A stretch of 64,000 nt of DNA, taken from positions 62,001 through 126,000 of the forward strand of contig CAYXTP010000007.1 of assembly GCA_964467985.1 (NCBI GenBank). The letters are read 5' to 3'. The position numbers and the translations under genes were made by a program. The notes beneath the pieces are model-generated. The model ran no database searches. It was not told where the DNA came from and saw only the letters and a program-made list of their open reading frames with translations. The DNA is from GCA-2720975 sp964467985. GTDB lineage: Bacteria; Planctomycetota; UBA1135; GCA-002686595. Below, one piece after another: positions 42,275-49,715 of the stretch. Numbering within the stretch: the stretch's first letter is position 1; each line of letters opens with the position of its first letter.

Positions 42275-43396
42275 ATGGATTCCAACCAACCTCTCTCAGT
42301 GATCGACGCCGGCGGACAGCCTCGTGCAGAGTTCACCTGCGGCCTATCCGATGATGAACTCATGCGCTGCTTCACGGCCATGCTCGCGGTTCGTTCGTTC
42401 GACGATATGTGCATGAAGCTGCAACGCGGTGGGCGTATCGGGTTCTCGGTTCCCAACCGGGGAGTTGAGGCGACTCAGGTTGGCTCTGCAGCTGCCTTGG
42501 AGCCGGACGACTACATTTTCCCAAGCTACCGTGACTTTGGGATGGCCATGTACATGGGGGTCAAGCCCGTCGACATGTTCCACAACATGTTCGGCAACGC
42601 GAAGGACTCCGCGCAGGGGCGTCAGATGCCCGTGCACTTTTCGTTCGTAGAACCGATTCACTTCTTCTCCATTTCCTCGCCCATTGGCACGCAGTTGCCT
42701 CAGGCCGTCGGTGCAGCCCATGCCTTCCAGCTGCAAGGGAAGCCGCACGCTGTACTGACCAGCTTCGGCGATGGAGGAACGTCGAGTTCCGGTTTTCACA
42801 GTGGGCTAAACCTGGCGGGCGTACTGAAGGCGCCCGTCGTGTTCTTGTGCCAAAACAACGGCTGGGCAATTTCCTGCCCCTCCTCCAAACAGACGGCCTC
42901 CGAGAATTACGCGATCAAGGCCAGCGCCTACGGGATGCCCGGCGTCAAGGTGGACGGCAACGATGTCTTGGCAGTGCACCAGGCCGTGTCCGAGGCACTC
43001 GAGCGTGCCCGCGCAGGGGGCGGCCCCAGTTTGATCGAAGCCGAGACCTATCGCATGGGTGGACATTCGACCTCGGATGATCCTTCCAAGTACGTTCCCA
43101 AGGAGACCCTCGAGAAATGGGCCGACCTGGATCCCATCAAGCGCTTGCGGGGTTACCTCAACCTACGTGGCCTGTGGACGCAGGAATGGGAAGACGAACT
43201 CGTCGCTCGCCTGGCGTCCGAGCACGCGAGCGCGGCCAAGGAGGCGGAATCCGAAACACCGCCGGCATTGGAGTCGATTTTCAGCGATGTGTTCGAGGCC
43301 CTGCCCGCACACCTTCGTCGGCAGGGCGAGGCCGTCTTCGATCTGGCTCGTCGCAAGGGCGACGCCGCAGCCGGCGACGGCGCATTCCCCCTCTAG
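42275..43396 (+). CDS. 2-oxo acid dehydrogenase E1 component, alpha subunit (first copy)
   Basis: This is the thiamine-diphosphate-binding subunit of a pyruvate or branched-chain 2-oxo acid dehydrogenase (373 residues). The ThDP motif is GDGGTSSSGFHSGLNLAG, ending at QNNGWAIS. The loop YRMGGHSTSDDPSKY follows the branched-chain (HSTSDD) rather than the mammalian PDH pattern, so the substrate could be pyruvate, 2-oxoisovalerate or both. It starts the dehydrogenase genes and is followed by E1 beta after 44 bases. It ends GDGAFPL, as does its paralogue at 45889. Confidence 0.92.
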   Translation: MDSNQPLSVIDAGGQPRAEFTCGLSDDELMRCFTAMLAVRSFDDMCMKLQRGGRIGFSVPNRGVEATQVGSAAALEPDDYIFPSYRDFGMAMYMGVKPVDMFHNMFGNAKDSAQGRQMPVHFSFVEPIHFFSISSPIGTQLPQAVGAAHAFQLQGKPHAVLTSFGDGGTSSSGFHSGLNLAGVLKAPVVFLCQNNGWAISCPSSKQTASENYAIKASAYGMPGVKVDGNDVLAVHQAVSEALERARAGGGPSLIEAETYRMGGHSTSDDPSKYVPKETLEKWADLDPIKRLRGYLNLRGLWTQEWEDELVARLASEHASAAKEAESETPPALESIFSDVFEALPAHLRRQGEAVFDLARRKGDAAAGDGAFPL

Positions 43397-43440
43397 TCAA
43401 TCCAACAATCAGTCTCCAACACCACTGAGTTTCAGAATCC

Positions 43441-44415
43441 ATGGCCAATCTGACCTTGATCCAAGCTGTGAATGACGGCCTGAAAGCCGCCATGCGCGAT
43501 GATCCTACGACCCTTGTCTTTGGTGAAGATGTGGGCCCCAAGGGCGGCGTGTTCCTCGCCACCGAAGGCCTCACGGCCGAGTTCGGCGAGCAGCGCTGCT
43601 TCGATACGCCGCTCTCCGAGGACGGCATCGTTGGCGCTGCGATCGGAATGGCCGCGAACGGGCTGCGACCCATCGCCGAGATTCAGTTCCAGGACTTCAT
43701 CTTCCCGGCCTTCGACCAGATCGTTTCCGAGGCCGCAAAGCTGCGCTATCGCTCGGGTGGTCAATACACCGCGCCGATGGTCATTCGAACTCCCTATGGA
43801 GGGGGAATTCGTGGAGGTCTATATCACAGCCAATCGGGTGAGGCCTACTTTGCACACACGGCGGGACTGAAGGTCGTCATTCCGTCCACTGCCCACGATG
43901 CAAAAGGTCTCTTGATCGCGGCCATCAAGGACCCCGACCCCGTCCTGTTCATGGAGCCCAAGGCCCTGTACCGGTCGGTCAAGGGGGAGGTGCCTGAGGG
44001 CCCCTACGAGGTGGCCTTGTCCACGCTAAGAACCGTGCGCGAAGGTACGGACGTCACCGTGTTTTGCTACGGGGCCATGGTTCCGGTCGTCGAGAAGGCC
44101 GCAGCCTCCGCCGCAGATTCGGGCATCGAATGCAACGTCGTGGATCTACGCACCCTCATGCCACTCGATGAAGAGGGGGTTCTGGAGGCTGCCAAGGCCA
44201 CCGGCCGCGTCGTGACCGTGCACGAGGCGCCGCGTTTCTGCGGTTACGCTGCGGAGATATCAGCCATGATCGCGGAGAATGCGATCGAGTACATGGAGGC
44301 TCCCATCCGTCGAGTCACCGGGTTTGACACACCATTCCCGAACACACTCGAACACCACTACTTGCCCGATGAACGCCGAGTCCTCGACGCCATCGAGGCG
44401 GTCTACGCGTACTAG
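43441..44415 (+). CDS. 2-oxo acid dehydrogenase E1 component, beta subunit
   Basis: The 324-residue E1 beta completes the decarboxylase. Signatures are FGEDVGPKGGVFLATEGL, FDTPLSEDGIVGAAIGMA, AEIQFQDFIFPAFDQIV, YGGGIRGGLYHSQSGEA and the C-terminal domain EAPRFCGYAAEISAMI. The FRATEGL-like and HSQS.EA stretches are of the branched-chain type. Only this one beta subunit is present for two alpha subunits. Confidence 0.95.
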   Translation: MANLTLIQAVNDGLKAAMRDDPTTLVFGEDVGPKGGVFLATEGLTAEFGEQRCFDTPLSEDGIVGAAIGMAANGLRPIAEIQFQDFIFPAFDQIVSEAAKLRYRSGGQYTAPMVIRTPYGGGIRGGLYHSQSGEAYFAHTAGLKVVIPSTAHDAKGLLIAAIKDPDPVLFMEPKALYRSVKGEVPEGPYEVALSTLRTVREGTDVTVFCYGAMVPVVEKAAASAADSGIECNVVDLRTLMPLDEEGVLEAAKATGRVVTVHEAPRFCGYAAEISAMIAENAIEYMEAPIRRVTGFDTPFPNTLEHHYLPDERRVLDAIEAVYAY

Positions 44416-44451
44416 TTGTTCCCTAGGTCTCATCAAGCCATCTCAACAGCA

Positions 44452-45884
44452 ATGATCGAGTTCAAGCTACCCGACATCGGCGAAGGAATCGCCGAGGGCG
44501 AAATCGTCAAGTGGCTCGTCAATCCCGGATCGGCCGTGGAAGAGCATCAACCCGTGGTCGAGGTCATGACAGACAAGGCCACTGTCGAGGTGCCCGCACC
44601 CGCTTCGGGAACCCTGACAGAAACGCTCGCCGAAGAAGGCGAGGTCGTTCCCGTGGGTAGCGTGATTTTCTTGCTGGATGCGGGCGCGGGGGGGTCGGAG
44701 CCCACCACTGAGCCCACCACTGAGCCCACCACTGGGCCCACCATTGGGCCTGCCGACTCAGCGCCGTCCCCCGGATCGAGTTCGGGAGCCCCCAACCCGN
44801 NNNNNNNNNNNNNNNNNNNNNNNNNNNNNNNNNNNNNNNNNNNNNNNNNNNNNNNNNNNNNNNNNNNNNNNNNNNNNNNNNNNNNNNNNNNNNNNNNNNT
44901 GGGCCTGCCGACTCAGCGCCGTCCCCCGGATCGAGTTCGGGAGCCCCCAACCCGAGTGGAGTGTCCGCTACTGCAACCGCTCCTGGATCCAAGGTGTTGG
45001 CAGTCCCGAGCGCACGTCGAGTGGCCCGCGAACTCGGCGTCGACCTGGACCAGGTTGTTGGCTCTGGTCGCAACGGCGTGGTTCGCCGAATGGACGTCGA
45101 GAGCTTCCATGCCAGTGGCGCATCCTCCGCTCCGTCGCCGGTGACTCCCGCTGCAGCCCCCTCGATAGGGTCCCCCGTTGGAGACCAGCGAGTTCCATTC
45201 CGCGGCCTGCGGCGCAAGGTGGCTGAGGCCATGGAGCGCTCGGTCTACACGGCGACGCATTTCACGATCGTCGAGGAGATCGACGTCACCAACCTGGTTC
45301 GAGTACGGACACGAGCGAAGGAACTGGGTGCCGCGCAGGGTATCAAGGTCACCTACATGCCCTTCATCATGTCCGCTGTCGCCCGTGGCCTAATGCAGTT
45401 CCGGATGCTCAATGGACACCTGGACGAGCAGGCCCAGGAAATCGTCAACCCCGGCTACGTCAACCTGGGAATCGCAACCGACACGCCAAACGGTTTGATC
45501 GTCCCCGTCATCCCGAACGTTGAATCGAAGAGCATGATGGCGTTGGCCGAGGAACTCGGCGGACTGGCTCAGCGAGCCCGAGACGGGAAGATTGTTTCAA
45601 GTGAGCTACAGGGCAGCACCTTCACGATCACTAACGCTGGCAACATCGGTGGAACGTTGGCGACACCCATTATCAACTTCCCAGACATCGCCATTCTGGG
45701 TGTGCACCGCATCGTCAAGCGACCCGGCGTTGTGGAGACAGCCGAAGGCGATCGGATTGAAGTGCGTCACTTCATGAATCTCTCTTGCAGCGTGGATCAC
45801 CGACTCGCCGATGGAGCGGACGCGGCTCGGTTCCTCAGCCACTTGCGGATTCTCCTAGAAGAGCCGGCATTGCTCGCCCTGTAG
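44452..45884 (+). CDS. 2-oxo acid dehydrogenase E2 (dihydrolipoyl acyltransferase), interrupted by an assembly gap
   Basis: E2 takes the acyl group from E1 on its lipoyl arm and passes it to CoA. The N-terminal lipoyl domain has the lipoylated Lys in EVMTDKATVEVPAP. A Pro/Thr-rich linker (EPTTEPTTEPTTGP) leads into 100 N. After the gap come the E1/E3-binding domain (PSARRVARELGVDLDQVVGS, then GRNGVV) and the acyltransferase core, with DHRLADGADAARFL holding the catalytic His. Frames on the two sides of the gap differ, but merging the two identical 55-base flanks gives one uninterrupted frame of 425 residues, a normal E2 length. The gene is therefore probably intact. Confidence 0.88.
44745..44799 (+). 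repeat. 55-base exact direct repeat, left copy at the gap
   Basis: This sequence, from TGGGCCTGCCGACTCAGCG to the last base before the N run, recurs exactly at 44900-44954. It encodes part of the Pro/Ser-rich E2 linker. It is most simply the shared k-mer of two contigs joined by scaffolding. Confidence 0.9.
44800..44899. other. assembly gap of exactly 100 N
   Basis: A run of 100 N, a conventional placeholder length, lies in the low-complexity linker of the E2 gene. The real size is unknown and is probably zero or negative, because the flanks are identical. Confidence 0.98.
44900..44954 (+). repeat. 55-base exact direct repeat, right copy at the gap
   Basis: This copy is identical to 44745-44799 over 55 bases and starts at the first base after the gap. 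Its offset of 155 bases from the left copy is not a multiple of three, so both copies plus 100 bases cannot all be real if the E2 gene is intact. Confidence 0.9.
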
Positions 45885-45888
45885 GGCC

Positions 45889-46995
45889 ATGGGCGATCCT
45901 CTGCAGATATTGGCTCCCGAGGGGTCTCTCGTCGGAGACCGACCTGGGCTCGCTGCCCGGGAGTTGCGTGATCTGTTCGTGCACATGCTGCGCGTCAGGT
46001 GCTTGGACGAGCGCATGCTCAAGTTGCAGCGAGCGGGTCGGGTTGGCTTCGTTGGCACGGTCCTCGGTTCGGAGGCAGCCGCCATCGGTTCTGCTTCAGC
46101 GCTCGCTCCAGATGACTGGCTTTGGTCTGGGTTACGCGAAGGCGGGGCTGCGGTCATGCGCGGCCTGCCCTTGTCCGAGTACGTGGCGCAGATGTACTGC
46201 AACGCCAACGACACGGCCAAGGGCCGGCAGATGTGCAATCACTTCCAACACAAAGCCAGCCACTATCCGAGTTGGTCTTCAGTGATCGGAACGCAGATAC
46301 CCCACGCCGTTGGTGCCGCTTACGCGAGCCACATGCGCGGGGAGTCGAGCGTACACGCCGTCTATTTCGGCGACGGAGCCACGAGTTCTAGCGGCTTTCA
46401 CAGCGGCATGAACTTGGCCGGTATCTGGAAGGCGCCGGTCGTGTTCGTTTGCGTGGACAATGGTTGGGCAATTTCAGTCCCATCCGGCGCCCAAACGGCT
46501 GGTGAGTACGAGGACAAGGGGCGTGCCTACGGAATTCCAGGCGTGAAGGTGGACGGCAACGATGTGCTCGCTTGTCGCCAAGCCATGGATTTTGCTGCTG
46601 AGCGCGCTCGGTCGGGCGAGGGGCCCACCTTGTTGGTGCTCAAGACCTACCGCATGCTCGGCCACTCCAGTTCTGATGACCCCAGCAAGTACCGGTCAGA
46701 AGAGGAAGTGCAGGAGTGGCAGGGCAAGGACCCGATCGATCGGTTCGAGAACTGGCTCAGGAGCGAGGGAGTGCTGTCAGCAGGGGACCGCCTAGCCTTC
46801 CAGGACGAGCTGCTCGAGGAAATCGACCAGGTCATCCACGAGCAGGAGGCTGCGCCAGCCATGGCTCTCAAGACCCTTGTGGAAGATGTGTACGAAACAG
46901 TCCCCACCCACCTCAAACGTCAATACAACGCCTTCGCCACAGTGGCGGAACGTCTCGGCTTTGCACAGGCAGGAGACGGGGCCTTCCCCCTCTAA
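45889..46995 (+). CDS. 2-oxo acid dehydrogenase E1 component, alpha subunit (second copy)
   Basis: This is a paralogue of the first E1 alpha (368 residues). The ThDP motif reads GDGATSSSGFHSGMNLAGIW, ending in CVDNGWAIS with Asp-Asn where the first copy has Asn-Asn. The loop is YRMLGHSSSDDPSKY. Substrate-region residues differ more (FVGTVLGSEAAAIG against FSVPNRGVEATQVG). It starts 4 bases after the E2 stop and ends GDGAFPL like the first copy. No second beta subunit exists here, so it may share the one at 43441 to change substrate choice. Confidence 0.9.
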   Translation: MGDPLQILAPEGSLVGDRPGLAARELRDLFVHMLRVRCLDERMLKLQRAGRVGFVGTVLGSEAAAIGSASALAPDDWLWSGLREGGAAVMRGLPLSEYVAQMYCNANDTAKGRQMCNHFQHKASHYPSWSSVIGTQIPHAVGAAYASHMRGESSVHAVYFGDGATSSSGFHSGMNLAGIWKAPVVFVCVDNGWAISVPSGAQTAGEYEDKGRAYGIPGVKVDGNDVLACRQAMDFAAERARSGEGPTLLVLKTYRMLGHSSSDDPSKYRSEEEVQEWQGKDPIDRFENWLRSEGVLSAGDRLAFQDELLEEIDQVIHEQEAAPAMALKTLVEDVYETVPTHLKRQYNAFATVAERLGFAQAGDGAFPL

Positions 46996-47024
46996 CCCTC
47001 TCACGACCTTCGTTTCAGATTCCC

Positions 47025-48428
47025 ATGAGTTCCAGCCGCAAAGTTATCGTCATCGGTGCTGGCCCCGCAGGCTACGTGTGCGCAATTCGGCTCGCGCAGT
47101 TGGGTCAAGAGGTCACCGTCGTCGAGCGCACCAAGCTTGGTGGCACCTGCCTCAACATCGGTTGCATCCCCTCCAAGGCCCTGATTGCCGCCGGCTCGTT
47201 GATGGAGAAGGTGGGGCACGCGAGCGCCATGGGCATCACCTGTTCCGACCTTGCCGTGGACGTGACCCAGCTCGTCGCCTGGAAAGCTGGAATCGTCGAT
47301 CGCCTGACTGGAGGAATCGGCACCCTGCTCAAGAATCACGGCGTTCAAGTCGTGATGGGGGAGGCGCGATTGACTGGAACGACTAGTGTTTCAGTGACGA
47401 CGGACTCTGGCGAGCAAACGCTGAATGCTGACGATATCGTCATCGCAACCGGTTCCGTGCCAACGGCCATCCCCGGATTCGACTTCGACGAGGACGCTGT
47501 CTGGTCGTCAACCGGTGCCCTGGCTCCTGACCGGATTCCGGAACACCTAGTCGTTATTGGCGGAGGGTACATCGGGTTGGAGCTTGGAATCATGTACCAC
47601 AAGCTCGGATCCAAAGTGACCGTTCTCGAAGCCACAAAGGGTGCCCTGCCCGGGCAGGAACGCGACTGCGTCAAGGTGATTGAGCGCAGTCTGAAGAAAC
47701 GCAAGATCAAGCTACTGACAGAAACCTTCGCCAAGGGTTGGGAGCGGACAGCATCGGGCTTGTCGGTTGCGATTGAGGGGTCGTCAGGTGCGGGCACGGT
47801 GGAGTGTGATCAAATCTTGTCCACCGTCGGTCGCAGGCCTTTCAGCGAGGGCCTGGGCTTGGAAGCCGCCGGTTTGACGGTCAACGAACATGGCTTCCTC
47901 GAGACGGACAGCCAAATGCGCACGGCCGTCGCCAACATCTACGCCATAGGCGACATCGCCGGTCAGCCGATGTTGGCCCACAAGGGAAGCAAGGAAGGTG
48001 TCGTCGCGGCGGCTGTGATTGCGGGGCAGCCCGATGAGTACGACGCCAAATGTGTCCCGGCTGTGGTGTTTACGGCCCCAGAAATGGCATCTGTCGGGCT
48101 CACAGAAGACCAGTGCAAGGAACAGGGCTTGGACTATTCCACCGGCTCCTTTCCCTTTGCCGCCTCGGGCCGGGCCATGACACTGCAAGGCACTGAAGGG
48201 TTGGTCAAAGTTATCGCGGACGCCAAGACCGACGAGTTGCTTGGCGTGCACATGGTGGGGCCCGAAGTCACCGAGCTGATTGCGGAGGCCACCCTGGCCC
48301 TTGAGCTGGGCGCCACGTCGGAGGACATCGCACGCACGATCCATGCACATCCGACCCTGCCCGAAGCCTTCATGGAAGCCGCCGAGGCCGTCCACGGCAT
48401 GGCCGTGCATATCTATCAGCGACCCTAG
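47025..48428 (+). CDS. lpdA: dihydrolipoyl dehydrogenase (E3)
   Basis: E3 reoxidises the dihydrolipoyl arm of E2 and makes NADH. The 467 residues have the FAD loop VIGAGPAGYVCAIRLAQLG and the redox-active disulphide GGTCLNIGCIPSKAL. The NAD loop (VVIGGGYIGLELG), IYAIGDIAGQPMLAHKG, and the C-terminal active-site His-Glu in HAHPTLPEAF are also present. ATG 47025 is chosen because the FAD loop starts within ten residues; the longer open frame upstream overlaps E1 alpha. Confidence 0.97.
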   Translation: MSSSRKVIVIGAGPAGYVCAIRLAQLGQEVTVVERTKLGGTCLNIGCIPSKALIAAGSLMEKVGHASAMGITCSDLAVDVTQLVAWKAGIVDRLTGGIGTLLKNHGVQVVMGEARLTGTTSVSVTTDSGEQTLNADDIVIATGSVPTAIPGFDFDEDAVWSSTGALAPDRIPEHLVVIGGGYIGLELGIMYHKLGSKVTVLEATKGALPGQERDCVKVIERSLKKRKIKLLTETFAKGWERTASGLSVAIEGSSGAGTVECDQILSTVGRRPFSEGLGLEAAGLTVNEHGFLETDSQMRTAVANIYAIGDIAGQPMLAHKGSKEGVVAAAVIAGQPDEYDAKCVPAVVFTAPEMASVGLTEDQCKEQGLDYSTGSFPFAASGRAMTLQGTEGLVKVIADAKTDELLGVHMVGPEVTELIAEATLALELGATSEDIARTIHAHPTLPEAFMEAAEAVHGMAVHIYQRP

Positions 48429-48439
48429 AGGCGGATACC

Positions 48440-49144
48440 ATGGCCGAATCGCACGTTCAGGGATTGGGCCAGTACATGGACGTGCAGCGACTTGGCCTAC
48501 GGCCCTACGGCGAAGTACTTGAACTGCAGAAGGAGCTACTTGAGAAGCGCATCGCTGATGAGATCCGCGACACGCTGATTCTCGTCGAGCACGAACCGGT
48601 AGTCACGGTCGGGCGCAAGGGCGCAGAGTTGGGCTCGTTGTCGGTGCCAGTCGTTGAGGTAGAGAGAGGTGGCGAGGCCACCTATCACGGCCCGGGACAG
48701 GTCGTCGCGTATCCGATCTTCAAACTGCCGGAATCTCGTCGGAATGTTCATCGCTACTTGCGCGACCTGGAACAGGTTGTGATGGGAGTCCTGGCTGAGT
48801 TCGAGCTTCAAGGTTCCCGCGTCGACGGCGCTACGGGAGTTTGGCTCGGTGATCAAAAAGTGGCCTCGATCGGCGTCGCACTGCGGCGGTGGGTGACTTG
48901 GCATGGACTCGCCCTCAACGTTCACACCGACTTGGGAATCTTCAATGAATTCAGGCCTTGCGGCTTGGATCCTGCCTGCATGACCAAGTTGGCCGACCAC
49001 GCCGCCCTCCCTGCTGGAAATCTGCTCTGCGAAGTGCTGCTGGTGAAGCACTTCTTGAAGGTGTTCGACTTCGAATTGCCTCCCCCGCCCGATCCTCCTG
49101 AGACCGCGCCAGGGGCGTTCCCCGACCTGCCAATCTTGAATTGA
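48440..49144 (+). CDS. lipB: octanoyl-[acyl-carrier protein]:protein octanoyltransferase
   Basis: LipB moves octanoate from ACP to the lipoyl domain Lys, before LipA adds sulphur. The 234 residues show EVERGGEATYHGPGQVVAYP, the catalytic Lys in DQKVASIGVALRRW, TWHGLALNV and the thioester-forming Cys in FRPCGLDP. A Pro-rich tail (PPPPDPPETAPG) extends beyond the family core. It closes the lipA-to-lipB gene set, 11 bases after lpdA. Confidence 0.96.
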   Translation: MAESHVQGLGQYMDVQRLGLRPYGEVLELQKELLEKRIADEIRDTLILVEHEPVVTVGRKGAELGSLSVPVVEVERGGEATYHGPGQVVAYPIFKLPESRRNVHRYLRDLEQVVMGVLAEFELQGSRVDGATGVWLGDQKVASIGVALRRWVTWHGLALNVHTDLGIFNEFRPCGLDPACMTKLADHAALPAGNLLCEVLLVKHFLKVFDFELPPPPDPPETAPGAFPDLPILN

Positions 49145-49150
49145 GACACA

Positions 49151-49182
49151 CCGTGCGCGCAAACAGGGACAAGGGCGCACGG
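49151..49182 (+). terminator. possible terminator hairpin after lipB
   Basis: CCGTGCGC (49151-49158) pairs perfectly with GCGCACGG (49175-49182) across a 16-base loop just after the lipB stop. No T-run follows, so it may only stabilise the 3' end. Confidence 0.35.
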
Positions 49183-49265
49183 AAATCACGGAAGGGCGCG
49201 GGACGGGGGTGGCAGGACGACGAAACACAGTCCTGATGCCCCTCGGCCCAGCACCCCCTTCATCA

Positions 49266-49697
49266 ATGGTCACCCAATTCAATTTCTCCTCGTCCGAATG
49301 GGACGCCCGATTCGGCAAGGAAGTCGATCAGGCAGTGATTAACTCCCTTGCCGAGCTCGGTGGCGACGACGAGCCGGAGCTGCTTTTGGAGTTGATTGAC
49401 CTCTTCCTTGAAGATTCCCAAGTTCGGGTTGCGGCCCTAGAGCAGGCCTATGGTGATGAGGACTGGGAATCGGTCGTGCTCGAAGCTCACACGCTTAAGG
49501 GAGCCAGCTCGACGATGGGGGCGCAGATTTTCTCTGCGGCCTGTCGAGTTGCAGAAAAAGACGCACGCGCAAACGGACTGGAGAGAAACGTACTAGATCA
49601 ACTCCTGGATCTACATCAGCGCTCAAGAACCAGCTTGCATCTCCTGCGGGACGCGACCAAAGCGATGATCGACGGGGAGCACAAGAAGACCGCCTGA
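49266..49697 (+). CDS. histidine phosphotransfer (Hpt) domain protein
   Basis: This stand-alone Hpt protein of about 143 residues is a relay intermediate in two-component phosphorelays. The phospho-accepting His lies in LEAHTLKGASSTMGAQIFSA, within a four-helix pattern (ELLLELIDLFLEDSQVRVAA before it, VLDQLLDLHQRSRTSL after it). No kinase or receiver domain is fused. ATG 49266 is the most conservative start; ATG 49236 and GTG 49209 are possible. It sits 18 bases before a gene with a receiver domain, its likely partner. Confidence 0.85.
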   Translation: MVTQFNFSSSEWDARFGKEVDQAVINSLAELGGDDEPELLLELIDLFLEDSQVRVAALEQAYGDEDWESVVLEAHTLKGASSTMGAQIFSAACRVAEKDARANGLERNVLDQLLDLHQRSRTSLHLLRDATKAMIDGEHKKTA

Positions 49698-49715
49698 AGC
49701 GGGACCTCGTTTCCC

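Noticed and set aside
44452..45884. frameshift or pseudogene in E2
   Set aside because: The frame change coincides with the 100-N gap and disappears if the identical 55-base flanks are merged, so decay is not needed.
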